25,849 nucleotides of DNA from JABWCE01 sp964617955 (GCA_964617955.1 CAZTXB010000026.1:1-25849), one strand, 5' to 3'. Numbered from the stretch's first letter, positions 1-8,022 are shown. Program-made: numbers and translations. The notes: a model not told the origin generated them from the letters alone.

Positions 1-322
1 CGTACCTCGAGCCGAAGCCGACGAAGTAAGGGACGTGCAATGAACTAACGTCTTTCTGAAGCCATTCGATGCACGATATTTTCATGGTTCACTAAATTTA
101 ACGTGCATTAAAAGCAATAAAGTTTTTAATGAACCTCATCACATCAAGCCTTTAAGTGTTTTTCAGCAGGCCCTATTTATGAAGGCTCTGAAGAAATAAT
201 AAGGGCCTACAAAAACATTGACGGAGAGGGAAAACTGAAAATGAATGGCAGAAAAATGGGCTCAGCAGTATGAATTCATCTTAAAACTGCAAGATTCGGT
301 TAAGCCATAGCCTCGGATTGAG
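1..322. other. Gene-poor left edge with no convincing CDS
   Basis: This stretch holds no convincing gene. The first 30 bases are more GC-rich than the rest and are open in all three plus-strand frames for 8 to 15 codons, so they could be the last codons of a gene cut by the window edge; I cannot tell which frame. A start-less open stretch of 46 codons runs from 133 to 273. A 7-bp inverted repeat, AGGCCCT (168-174) and AGGGCCT (202-208), spans a 27-base loop. A 20-base motif at 159-178 recurs near 18304 and is listed separately. Confidence 0.5.
159..178 (+). repeat. Short dispersed motif, copy A
   Basis: The 20 bases here match those at 18304-18323 at 18 positions (TTTTTCAGnAGnCCCTATTT). In both copies an AATGAAC word lies a little upstream. 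A weaker match lies on the minus strand at 7302-7318. All three are intergenic. The motif could be a decayed mobile-element end, a regulator site or a transcript end; the sequence alone does not decide. Confidence 0.4.
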
Positions 323-1012
323 CTATTCGCTAAACTTATAACCCACCCCTCTAAGCGATTTAAAATGCTTAGGAGTTTTGGGATCGGTTTCGAAATACTT
401 GCGGAAAGCAAGGATAAAATTATCAATGGTTCTGGTAGAGGGATAAACCGAATAACCCCAAACCGTTTGAAGAATTTTTTCACGGCTCACCACTTCATTT
501 TTATTTTCAATAAGCAACTTAAGCAAAAGGGCTTCCTTTTTGGTTAAGGTAAAAGCACCGTGCGTACCAACCGCCTCATAGCTGTCGAAATTGATATAGT
601 TAGAGCCAAATGCGTATTCGTTAAAATTGGTTTTGGTGTCGGCAGGCGCATTGCGGTTGAGCAGTTTTTTAATTCTCAACAACAACTCCTCTAAATTAAA
701 AGGTTTGGTAATGTAATCGTCGCCCCCACGCTTTAAACCTAGAATTCTATCTTCGGCTGTTCCTTTGGCCGATAAAAACAGAATGGGTATTTTGGTATCC
801 GTTAGCCTAATGCTCTCAGCCACACCGATGCCATCGATATTTGGAACCATGATATCTAACACGACCAAATCAAATTTTTCTTCCTTGTATTTGGCAATGG
901 CAACCTGGCCATCGCTCACTCCTACCACACTATAGCCTTCCAGCTCAAAATTCAGTTTTAGGGTATCCAGCAGATGTTTTTCATCTTCCAGAAGAAGGAT
1001 TCTTTTTTTCAT
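323..1012 (-). CDS. OmpR/PhoB-family DNA-binding response regulator
   Basis: This is the output half of a two-component system: a cytoplasmic, phosphorylation-controlled transcription factor. The receiver domain fills about residues 3-118, with acidic pocket residues E9 and D10, phospho-acceptor D53 in VVLDIMVP, switch S81 and lysine K103 in the ITKPF loop. A winged-helix trans_reg_C domain follows (about 133-228), including the WGYSVYPSTRTID recognition region and the closing RGVGYKF hairpin. The length of 229 residues is normal for the family. The gene lies 90 bases downstream of the histidine kinase on the same strand and is probably co-transcribed with it, since I saw no good promoter in the gap. 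The family call is firm; the regulated genes are unknown. Confidence 0.95.
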   Translation of the reverse strand: MKKRILLLEDEKHLLDTLKLNFELEGYSVVGVSDGQVAIAKYKEEKFDLVVLDIMVPNIDGIGVAESIRLTDTKIPILFLSAKGTAEDRILGLKRGGDDYITKPFNLEELLLRIKKLLNRNAPADTKTNFNEYAFGSNYINFDSYEAVGTHGAFTLTKKEALLLKLLIENKNEVVSREKILQTVWGYSVYPSTRTIDNFILAFRKYFETDPKTPKHFKSLRGVGYKFSE

Positions 1013-1102
1013 GATTATAAAATTAACTTATCCTGACATTACAAATATGCGGTTTTAATTGCCTGTGAATTAATACTTGGTATTTAATGATAATAAATTG
1101 AC

Positions 1103-2239
1103 CTAACTCATGGCAGGAAAAACTATGGTAAAAACAGTGCCCGATGGCAAATTGTTTTTTATTTTGATACTGCCCTTGTGTTTTTCGACAGCCTGTTTCA
1201 CAATAAACAAACCCAAACCACTCCCTTTTGTTTCTCTAGTTTCGTCATCCTGAATGCGGTAAAACTTTCTAAATATCTTTTTATGCATCGCTGGTGGAAT
1301 GCCAATTCCCTGATCGGCTACCTCTATGACGAGATTTTTATCGCGCTTGTATAAGTTGATTTCTACCGGTCGGTTGTGAGAGTATTTAATCGCATTTTCA
1401 ATCAGGTTATTAAAGGTCATTTTTAGCAAAAAAGGATCCCCGAAAAAATGATGCCCTGCTTCAATTTTTCCAAAAATTTCGTTCTTATGGGCAAAACTTT
1501 TCTTAATACCGCTAAGCAAGTCTGAAAGGTTGAGTTCCTCTGTCTGTAATTTGTATTTTCTGTTCTCCATTTGCATGGCGGTGAGCATGTTTTCTGTCAT
1601 GTCTTGCAATCTCACGGCATTTTCCAGAATAATGTCCATCAATTCCGCCTGCTTTTCCTGAGGAAGCACTCTCCTCTTCATGGTTTCGCCCATCAGTTTA
1701 ATGGCTGCTATGGGCGTTTTCAGTTCATGGGTTACCGAAAGCAGAAAATTATTTTGCTGCTTGTTTAAATCAAATACCAGACTCACACTAAAATAGACCC
1801 CAAAAATGCCGGCGGCAATGAGCAACGTTAAAATCATGGCCTCTAAAGCAAAACTTCTGATTTTGGAGGTCAATTCTTTTTTTAATCTTTTTTGAGTTTG
1901 CTTGTTAATCACAACCTGGGCTACTTTGTCGCCTTTGTGTTGTGCGTATTTAATCAAGTAGCGGTCCGAAAACGTGCTTCTAATATAAACCCCAGCTTTC
2001 TCCTTATCCATAACCACTGCTATGTCACGAATCACGAAGCTGTCGGCTTTGGGTGTTATAAATTTGTGAGACCGGGCCTCCTCAATTAACTTCATTTCAC
2101 AAGTTTGCACACCTGATTCGAGGAGTTTCAATTTTAGGTTGTACTCATTCCTGCTAAACTGGATGAGCGAATACGACCACCAGCCAAAGCCTCCTATGAC
2201 ATAAAAAATAATGAGTATAAAAAGAAACTTGAGTTTCAC
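1103..2239 (-). CDS. Membrane sensor histidine kinase
   Basis: This kinase is the likely partner of the response regulator just downstream. It has a transmembrane helix at about 5-25, an extracytoplasmic sensor of about 105 residues with no family I recognise, and a second helix at about 133-155. The HisKA domain carries phospho-acceptor H171 in HELKTP. The HATPase domain shows the N box (NNLIENAIKYS), G1 box (VADQGIGIPP), F box (FRKFYRI) and G2 box (GSGLGLFIV). No HAMP domain is evident: the second helix runs almost directly into the HisKA helix. The start codon is GTG; the next in-frame ATG would remove the first helix. A perfect -7 box (TAAGTTTG) lies 27 bases upstream. The signal sensed is unknown. 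Confidence 0.93.
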   Translation of the reverse strand: MKLKFLFILIIFYVIGGFGWWSYSLIQFSRNEYNLKLKLLESGVQTCEMKLIEEARSHKFITPKADSFVIRDIAVVMDKEKAGVYIRSTFSDRYLIKYAQHKGDKVAQVVINKQTQKRLKKELTSKIRSFALEAMILTLLIAAGIFGVYFSVSLVFDLNKQQNNFLLSVTHELKTPIAAIKLMGETMKRRVLPQEKQAELMDIILENAVRLQDMTENMLTAMQMENRKYKLQTEELNLSDLLSGIKKSFAHKNEIFGKIEAGHHFFGDPFLLKMTFNNLIENAIKYSHNRPVEINLYKRDKNLVIEVADQGIGIPPAMHKKIFRKFYRIQDDETRETKGSGLGLFIVKQAVEKHKGSIKIKNNLPSGTVFTIVFPAMS

Positions 2240-2265
2240 GATTCGCTTTTTTCAGAGATAGTTTA

Positions 2266-2273
2266 CAAACTTA
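2266..2273 (-). promoter_or_regulatory. Candidate -7 box of the histidine kinase operon
   Basis: TAAGTTTG on the minus strand matches the Bacteroidota consensus TAnnTTTG exactly and lies 27 bases upstream of the GTG start. No TTG element is present at the usual 17-23 base spacing. Confidence 0.5.
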
Positions 2274-2307
2274 CGGTTTTGAAAACTTTTAAGTGTTGAT
2301 ACACACA

Positions 2308-2315
2308 TAATTTTG
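2308..2315 (+). promoter_or_regulatory. Candidate -7 box of the small membrane protein gene
   Basis: TAATTTTG is an exact match to TAnnTTTG, 31 bases upstream of the ATG at 2347. The nearest upstream TTG (2279-2281) is 26 bases away, slightly longer than the usual spacing. Confidence 0.5.
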
Positions 2316-2346
2316 GAAGCTAATTTTTTTTATTTAAAATTGAATT

Positions 2347-2880
2347 ATGAATAACAAACTTTTAGATGAACCCATACAGGACCATAAGGCAGAATTCAGC
2401 CATAATTTTGGTTCCTACTTTCCCCTGCCTCTTGTTGGTGTTGGCGCTGTCATGATTTTAGGCGGTTTGTACTCCACTTTTACCGGCAATTTTTTTGGCC
2501 TGATTCTCGTACCAATTGGCATTATTTTGGTATTCGCCAAAAAGGGCACCGCTTTTAATTTTTCGTCCAATACTTACAAACACTTTTTCGGATTATTTGG
2601 CTATACCAGTGGGAAATGGGTCTATATTCCCGAATGTGAGTATATTTCGGTATTTGCTGCCACTGAATCACAAACCCTTAATGCCGGTCCCCAAAGTACC
2701 AGCATAAGCAATCAGGTACTTCTGGTCAATCTGATTCACTCGCGCAACCAAAGGCTTACCGTTTTTAAAACCGATTTAAGAGAGGATGCCTTTAAAGTGG
2801 CGCGGTTCATCTCCGACAAATTAAAACTCGATATTCTCGATGCCACAAAGCGCGAGAAGGTATGGATAAAACATGATTAG
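2347..2880 (+). CDS. Small inner-membrane protein with a possible PH-like domain
   Basis: I cannot assign a named family with confidence. The 177-residue protein has a short polar N-terminus, a hydrophobic hairpin at about 28-64 that should form two membrane helices, and a soluble C-terminal part of about 110 residues. That part is rich in beta-strand-like sequence and ends in a helix (EDAFKVARFISDKL). Two helices followed by a beta-rich domain resembles small bacterial membrane proteins with PH-like domains; this is an inference from shape, not from a motif. It is divergent from the sensor kinase across about 107 bases and convergent with the M16 peptidase gene. The start is supported by an upstream promoter box. 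Confidence 0.75.
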   Translation: MNNKLLDEPIQDHKAEFSHNFGSYFPLPLVGVGAVMILGGLYSTFTGNFFGLILVPIGIILVFAKKGTAFNFSSNTYKHFFGLFGYTSGKWVYIPECEYISVFAATESQTLNAGPQSTSISNQVLLVNLIHSRNQRLTVFKTDLREDAFKVARFISDKLKLDILDATKREKVWIKHD

Positions 2881-2905
2881 GTTAATCATATACCTATTTC
2901 ATATG

Positions 2906-2935
2906 TAAAAAAAAGAGGAGCCATTCAGCTCCTCT
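2906..2935 (-). terminator. Intrinsic terminator of the M16 peptidase gene
   Basis: An 8-bp perfect stem (AGAGGAGC / GCTCCTCT, 2914-2935) with a 6-base loop is followed on the minus strand by a run of eight T. It lies 27 bases past the peptidase stop codon. The plus side lacks a T-run, so it should act for the minus strand. Confidence 0.85.
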
Positions 2936-2961
2936 CCTATAACTCTTAATTTGTTAACGAA

Positions 2962-5826
2962 TTAATCAAGGGTAATTTCCTTCACTTTACCATAGCCCAA
3001 CTTGTTCAAGCCATCTCTTATTTTATAAGCATGGCCTATCACAATAATACTCATGTATTCCGGATGCAATACCCTTTTAGCCAATGCGTCAATTTCAGCC
3101 TTGGTAATGGCATCTATAATTTGCTTTTGCTCGGCGATATAGGTTTTAGGCAAATCGTAGGTAACAATTCGTGACAAAAAGGATGCTTTTTGGTTTGGCG
3201 ATTCATAGCGCAAGGCGTCGGAAAGGAGCAATGAACTTTTGGTAAAGGTCAATTCTTCTTCAGTGATGCCATCTTTCTTATACTTTTCTATTTCTTTCAT
3301 CACCTCAACGATGGCGCTGTCGGTTGCATTCTTTCTCACATCTGCCTGCCACAAAAAGCTACCATAGTATTTGTTTCCAAACATGCCTGACTGCGGGCTG
3401 TAAGCAAAACCATGCTCTTCGCGTATGTTCATGGTCAAACGGCTGTTAAAATTGCCCCCTAAAGGAAAATACATGATATTGCTTTTGAAATAATCGCCAT
3501 TATAGTCAAAAGGCAAGTGATTGTGCGTTACCGTAACGACTGATTGTGGGGCATAAGGTTTATCGATAAGATAAATTTGAACCTTGTCGAAGGTGGGTGT
3601 TTTTCCTAATGGCGGAACTACCACCGGAAGATTTTTCCAGTTTTTCAAAAAGCTCATTTTTTGTTTAGCGTCTTCTTCTGAAATATCTCCTGAGATTACT
3701 ACTGAAGAAATGGAAGGGGAATAACATTTGGTGTAATAATCTTTTACATCAGACAAGGATATTTTCTTTACCGATTTAAAATTGCCAAAATTAGGCTCTT
3801 CCAAAAGGGTTCCTTTCATTAAAATTTTATTCCAGGCCATATCCGCCATGGCAGAAGGATTTTTTCTAAGACTTTGAACGCCTTCCATGTTTTGTTTTTT
3901 AATTCTCTTGAAATCAGCTGGGTCGAAACGCGGATTGTATAAGGCATCTTCAAGGAGTTTTAAAGTGACGTCGAGGTGTTCTTTGGTGCAAGAAACAAAG
4001 CATGAATTTGAGGTTTCGCCGCTGCCAAAGGAAATGTTACTGCCTATTTTATCCAACTCGTTCTGAAACTCTTCAGAGGTAAGCTTGGTCGTGCCTTCAG
4101 TCATGAGCTCAGCAGTCATTGAAGCGGTTCCGGTTGGGTATTTGCCGGTTTCGAGCAATTGACCTCCTGACATGTTGATCGAGATAATAATTTTTGGGCT
4201 CTCACTGGTTTTAGTACCAATAAATTTCAATCCATTGTCGTATTTCCACTCATAATAGGTTGGAACCATGGCTGCAGTTACCGGTCCGGGAGTAGGTTTT
4301 ACCGAACGGTCAAAATTATCTACAGGCGGCTCATACGTCAGTCCGTCATACTGTGGATCGTTAGCCTTTCCCTCCATGGCATGCGGGTTTACGCTCTTGC
4401 TCACTGAAGTATCTCTTTCACCATTGCTCGGGTCAGGAACAATATTGATGACAATGCATTTCTTATCTTTTATGTAGGTTCTAAAAACCCTTAATACATC
4501 GGCTGTGGTCACTGTTTCAATGGCAGCAATTTGTTTGTCGAGATTATAGGATTTGTCTGTCATCATGCTCCAATGGTTGAGTGCATAAGCCTTGGAGGCC
4601 ACCTGATCCAACACATTGATGGCAGAGGTTTTGTAAATAACTTTTGCCTTATTCAGTTCTTCGTCTGAACAACCTTTGGTTTCGAATTCGGCCAGCACTT
4701 CTCTTATTTTGGCTTCAATTTCCTTTGTGGTTAATCCTCCCGGAGCAGCTACAGCATCAATAGTCATTAAGCCTGCCAACTCCAATCCGCTGTTGGAAGC
4801 AGAAGCACTTAAGGCATCCTCGGTTTTTACTAATTTTTTATATAGCGGCGAGCTGTTGTTTCCTGATAAAACGTAGCCTAATACATTTAAAGCGGCTTCA
4901 TCCTTATGAAATTCAGGTACCGTTGGCCAGGCCATTACCGTGAGGGGTAAGTAAACGTTATCGGTCATCTCAACATACTGATCGTAGGCGAGGATTACCG
5001 GTGGCATTCTCTTTTTAGGTGCAGGTTTTCCTTTCTTAATGGTGCTAAAATATTTATTAACCCAGTCCTTTACTTGTTGAGGATTCACATCGCCCGACAC
5101 TACCAAGGTGGCATTATTGGGTTTATACCAGCGAAGGAAAAATTTTCTCAAATCCTCAAAACTGGCTATGTCTAAATCGTCGGTAAATCCAATGGGTGTC
5201 CACTCATACGTATTGTTTGCAAACATGGTTTTAAACAATACTTCGTTCAACATGCCATAAGGTTGGTTATCGTTGCGCTGCTTTTTTTCATTTTTCACTG
5301 CGTTTCTTTGGCTTTCAAATTTAGCTTGGGTAAAACCTTCCAAATGCGTTCCCATGCGATCGGCTTCCAACCATAACAAGGTTTCGGTGATATTACTTGG
5401 TGCCGTGTTAACATACACTGTTTCATCGAAAGAGGTAAATGCATTGTTATTTCCTCCGGCTCTTGATATCAATTTAAAATGTTCCTCATCGGCCACATTT
5501 TTCGAACCCTGAAACATCATGTGCTCAAAGAAGTGCGCAAATCCGCTGTTTCGCACGCTTTCGCGCGCAGAGCCCACATGGTATCCAACTTCCACATGAA
5601 CAATGGGGTCGGAATGGTCCTCGTGAATAATCAAGGTAAGGTCGTTGCTTTTTAAGCGGTACTTTTCATAGGAAATAAATGGCTTACCAGGCTTAGCATC
5701 CACTTTTTCAATGAGTTCAAACGGATCGTTTGAGTCCATCGGAGTAGGTGCGGCATTGGTTTGTGCTTGTGCAATTGAAAACAAGCACAACATGGAAAGG
5801 AAAACGCTGAGTTTGATTTTGTTCAT
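2962..5826 (-). CDS. Two-module M16 (insulinase/pitrilysin) zinc peptidase, exported
   Basis: This is a clam-shaped metalloprotease that degrades peptides, probably in the periplasm. The 954-residue product starts with a signal peptide (MNKIKLSVFL to IAQAQ, about 1-22). The first M16 module carries the inverted zinc motif HxxEH as H98-F-F-E101-H102, with the third ligand in the downstream NAVKNEKKQR segment. The second half, from about 530, is a second M16 pair without HxxEH. It ends with the substrate-binding region SRLTMNIREEHGFAYS typical of the non-catalytic half. Two fused modules match pitrilysin-type family members. An in-frame ATG 36 bases further upstream (5862) would add a polar, cysteine-containing stretch before the signal peptide, so I prefer 5826. 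A terminator follows the gene. Substrate unknown. Confidence 0.93.
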   Translation of the reverse strand: MNKIKLSVFLSMLCLFSIAQAQTNAAPTPMDSNDPFELIEKVDAKPGKPFISYEKYRLKSNDLTLIIHEDHSDPIVHVEVGYHVGSARESVRNSGFAHFFEHMMFQGSKNVADEEHFKLISRAGGNNNAFTSFDETVYVNTAPSNITETLLWLEADRMGTHLEGFTQAKFESQRNAVKNEKKQRNDNQPYGMLNEVLFKTMFANNTYEWTPIGFTDDLDIASFEDLRKFFLRWYKPNNATLVVSGDVNPQQVKDWVNKYFSTIKKGKPAPKKRMPPVILAYDQYVEMTDNVYLPLTVMAWPTVPEFHKDEAALNVLGYVLSGNNSSPLYKKLVKTEDALSASASNSGLELAGLMTIDAVAAPGGLTTKEIEAKIREVLAEFETKGCSDEELNKAKVIYKTSAINVLDQVASKAYALNHWSMMTDKSYNLDKQIAAIETVTTADVLRVFRTYIKDKKCIVINIVPDPSNGERDTSVSKSVNPHAMEGKANDPQYDGLTYEPPVDNFDRSVKPTPGPVTAAMVPTYYEWKYDNGLKFIGTKTSESPKIIISINMSGGQLLETGKYPTGTASMTAELMTEGTTKLTSEEFQNELDKIGSNISFGSGETSNSCFVSCTKEHLDVTLKLLEDALYNPRFDPADFKRIKKQNMEGVQSLRKNPSAMADMAWNKILMKGTLLEEPNFGNFKSVKKISLSDVKDYYTKCYSPSISSVVISGDISEEDAKQKMSFLKNWKNLPVVVPPLGKTPTFDKVQIYLIDKPYAPQSVVTVTHNHLPFDYNGDYFKSNIMYFPLGGNFNSRLTMNIREEHGFAYSPQSGMFGNKYYGSFLWQADVRKNATDSAIVEVMKEIEKYKKDGITEEELTFTKSSLLLSDALRYESPNQKASFLSRIVTYDLPKTYIAEQKQIIDAITKAEIDALAKRVLHPEYMSIIVIGHAYKIRDGLNKLGYGKVKEITLD

Positions 5827-5979
5827 ATTTTGATTTTTTCTGCAAATTAAGACACAATGCAATCAAATGCCAGAAAAGCTTTCGATTAAACTGTAATTTT
5901 CATTGTCGTAAAATGACATCAGGAAGGCTTGATTCGGCTCAAAATTCAATGCAGCCCAAAGTCTAAAGAAGAAAAAAAC

Positions 5980-7263
5980 TTAGTAATAGGCTAGCCAGGC
6001 CTGCTTGGTACCATTTTCTGTAACCTGCTCAAGGAGCTTAAGGGCTTCCTTTTTATCAAATCCCGATAGGATGGCCGTGCGGTAAAACCCATTGGGCTGT
6101 GCTATGACCTTCACGTTAGGGTATTTTGCTTTGATTTTTTTCGCCTCATTCACAGCAATATGTTCGTTGAGGGCCGAAATGGTAACCACATAATAGGCCA
6201 TGGTTCTTTCTTTCACTATCTCTATTTCACTTAAATTAGAGGAATCTACTTTCTCCAATGTCTTTAAATTGCTTAATTTCTGTTTCTCATCTGCCTGGTA
6301 TTTACCCTTGGCTTTTACAGTGTCTTTGACCACCTTTTTTACCACAGGTTTCTGTGCATCGCCTTTGGCAGTTTCTTTAACAATAGGCTCAATGGTTTTG
6401 GGTTTACCGGTTTCAGTGCTCTTATTAGATTCAGACTTTTTAAGGGATTTGAGGTTCTCCAAATCGGATTCTATTCCCGCCATTTTATTTTTTAGTTTTA
6501 ACATTAAGCCTTCAAGAGAGTCAAGGCGGGCAATGGTTTTGAGCTGGGCATCCCAATATCCTGCAGGGCACCCAAAGTAGGCTGCGCTACCTGAGAGGGT
6601 CGGGCATTGGTCGTTAGCATCGGGTACTCCGTCGCTATCGTAATCCTTCACTAAATTATTTGACTTTGCTTCGCCCTCTGACGGCTCTGAACCCAAATCA
6701 ATTACCTGCGTAAAGCCCAAGCGATGGATAAAATGGGTATTAAAGGTCCCTCCCAATTGTTGGCTTAGCATGCTTTGCGCCTGAAAGGACAGTTTCTTTT
6801 TCAAATTGAGATTAAAACCCAGACCGTACTGAAGTGACACCTCCGACGCTTTTATGCCGGCCTTTTTCAACTTATTCATGAAATAGTACTGATAACCAAA
6901 GGACAAGTAAGGAGAAAATGGCGCATCTTTTCTGAAAATCCGGCCATTGTTACTCAGAAACATGGCTGTGGCATCGAAACCCAGGGCATAATTTTTGGTT
7001 AAACTGGTGGTTTCTTTTCTCTCATTCCATAAAAAACCATTGGAAACACCGGTGGACAGAAGCAGCGTATTCCCTGCACGATAATTAAAACCTACCCTGA
7101 ATGTTTGAGATAAGGTCGTATCAAAATTAATCAAACGGCCATCCAAAATATTGATGCCATAGTCGTGAAAGTCCTGTTGAAACGACAAAGATTTCCTCGG
7201 CCCCGATTGTGAAAAGGAGCACAAGCAAAAAAACAATCCCAATGCTAAGACTGTGTATCTCAT
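5980..7263 (-). CDS. Outer-membrane barrel protein with TSP3 repeat and SPOR-like C-terminus
   Basis: The 427-residue product has a signal peptide (MRYTVLALG to SFSQ, about 1-19). A beta-strand-rich region follows at about 25-195, with alternating patterns suggesting an OmpA-like 8-stranded barrel. A calcium-binding thrombospondin type 3 segment comes next (DYDSDGVPDANDQCP, 207-221, closed by FGCP). After it are a coiled-coil stretch (about 236-275) and a lysine/proline-rich linker (to about 350). The last 70 residues (AYYVVTISALNEH onward) resemble a SPOR-like domain, where OmpA proteins usually carry a peptidoglycan-binding OmpA domain. I place the start at 7263, because a perfect promoter box lies at 7273-7280, inside the longer open frame that reaches 7329, and because this start gives a clean signal peptide. 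Likely role: linking outer membrane and cell wall; this is inferred. Confidence 0.85.
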   Translation of the reverse strand: MRYTVLALGLFFCLCSFSQSGPRKSLSFQQDFHDYGINILDGRLINFDTTLSQTFRVGFNYRAGNTLLLSTGVSNGFLWNERKETTSLTKNYALGFDATAMFLSNNGRIFRKDAPFSPYLSFGYQYYFMNKLKKAGIKASEVSLQYGLGFNLNLKKKLSFQAQSMLSQQLGGTFNTHFIHRLGFTQVIDLGSEPSEGEAKSNNLVKDYDSDGVPDANDQCPTLSGSAAYFGCPAGYWDAQLKTIARLDSLEGLMLKLKNKMAGIESDLENLKSLKKSESNKSTETGKPKTIEPIVKETAKGDAQKPVVKKVVKDTVKAKGKYQADEKQKLSNLKTLEKVDSSNLSEIEIVKERTMAYYVVTISALNEHIAVNEAKKIKAKYPNVKVIAQPNGFYRTAILSGFDKKEALKLLEQVTENGTKQAWLAYY

Positions 7264-7272
7264 TAATGCTAA

Positions 7273-7280
7273 CAAAATTA
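7273..7280 (-). promoter_or_regulatory. -7 box that sets the start of the barrel protein gene
   Basis: TAATTTTG on the minus strand matches TAnnTTTG exactly and lies 9 bases upstream of the ATG at 7263. A transcript from it would exclude the upstream ATG at 7329. No TTG element at the normal spacing was found. Confidence 0.5.
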
Positions 7281-7301
7281 TAGGTAAAAGAAGGGAAAAA
7301 G

Positions 7302-7318
7302 ATAGGGCATTCTGAAAG
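7302..7318 (-). repeat. Short dispersed motif, weak third copy
   Basis: On the minus strand the bases CTTTCAGAATGCCCTAT resemble the motif seen at 159-178 and 18304-18323, sharing TTTCAG, an A, and CCCTAT. It is intergenic if the downstream gene starts at 7263. The match is weaker than that between the other two copies and may be chance. Confidence 0.25.
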
Positions 7319-7362
7319 ATTACCCTCAACTGAACACTTTAATGTACAAATTTATTTGGAGA

Positions 7363-7830
7363 CTACTTAACCTGTACGTGGAGGGTTCTGCTCCAACGTT
7401 CGCCATATGAAGCATGAACCCCATTGGCAAATTGAAGGGTTAAGGTATGGAATCCGGGGCTTAGTTTTAACTCAGCTTCCGTTTGTCCTTGACCAAAATG
7501 CAAGTGGTTTTCATCGTTAATTACCGTTTGCCCTTCCTCAACTGCACTGCCATCGATGATTACATGGTGATGCCCTTTGAGTTCGTTAATCGGTCCTGCT
7601 TTTTCCACTTCCATCCCCACCACTCTCATTTTCAAAGTAAAGGGGCTTTTAAGTACCTGGCTATCTGTTAAATTTTCAAAAAACACGCCCTTACCACCTG
7701 TGGTGTCCAGAATGTCGATGGGTGCAGGAGCAAGTTTGGTGGTAGTATCCTCTTGCATTTGGTTTTCGGTAGTTGAATTACCACAAGAACATAAAAAGAG
7801 GACAAAGGTCGCTAAAAACAGATTTTTCAT
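7363..7830 (-). CDS. DUF4399-domain lipoprotein
   Basis: This is a small exported lipoprotein of 155 residues. The N-terminus is a lipoprotein signal with a lipobox ending at C16 (FLCSCG). A low-complexity T/P-rich linker follows (about 20-45). The rest is a beta-sandwich-like domain with several histidines (KGHHHVIID, ENHLHFG, PGFHTLTL) and a closing SYGERWSRT segment, which I recognise as DUF4399. The histidine clusters hint at metal binding, but the family has no established activity that I know. It lies upstream of the barrel protein gene on the same strand with about 100 bases between them. That gene has its own promoter box, so co-transcription is not required. No TAnnTTTG box was found upstream of this gene. 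Confidence 0.85.
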   Translation of the reverse strand: MKNLFLATFVLFLCSCGNSTTENQMQEDTTTKLAPAPIDILDTTGGKGVFFENLTDSQVLKSPFTLKMRVVGMEVEKAGPINELKGHHHVIIDGSAVEEGQTVINDENHLHFGQGQTEAELKLSPGFHTLTLQFANGVHASYGERWSRTLHVQVK

Positions 7831-7888
7831 TTGACAAATAATTTAAAAGAAAGTACGAAGGTCTTGAATATGAGAATCAAGCAATTTG

Positions 7889-7966
7889 TGGGGTGAAAGA
7901 CGGGACTCGAACCCGCGGCCTCTTGAACCACAATCAAGCGCTCTAACCAACTGAGCTACAATCACC
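7889..7966 (-). tRNA. tRNA-His (GTG anticodon)
   Basis: A complete cloverleaf is present on the minus strand. The anticodon loop TTGTGGT gives GUG, decoding histidine. The histidine-specific extra base G-1 is encoded (7966) and can pair with discriminator C73 (7892), and the CCA tail is encoded (7889-7891). The D arm (GCTC/GAGC), anticodon stem (CTTGA/TCAAG) and T arm (GCGGG/CCCGT) are sound. The acceptor stem pairs GTGATTG with CTTTCAC, leaving two adjacent U-U mismatches at 5-68 and 6-67, which is unusual. Confidence 0.93.
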
Positions 7967-8022
7967 ATTTTTATAAGCCAAGACCTTAAAATGATTTTTT
8001 TTAGGCTTTTGTCTTAAGGGTG

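Noticed and set aside
5827..5862. Upstream ATG extending the M16 peptidase by 12 residues
   Set aside because: The added residues would precede a clean signal peptide, so the ATG at 5826 is preferred.
6200..6580. Plus-strand open frame of 126 codons inside the barrel protein gene
   Set aside because: It lies wholly antisense to a well-supported gene, encodes low-complexity hydrophobic sequence and has no promoter box.
7264..7329. Upstream ATG extending the barrel protein by 22 residues
   Set aside because: A promoter box lies inside this stretch, and the inner ATG gives a proper signal peptide.
7971..8020. Interleaved short inverted repeats between tRNA-His and the flippase gene (AAGCC/GGCTT and AAGAC/GTCTT)
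   Set aside because: The stems are only 5 bp, in AT-rich sequence, and the order would need a pseudoknot; chance is a sufficient explanation.
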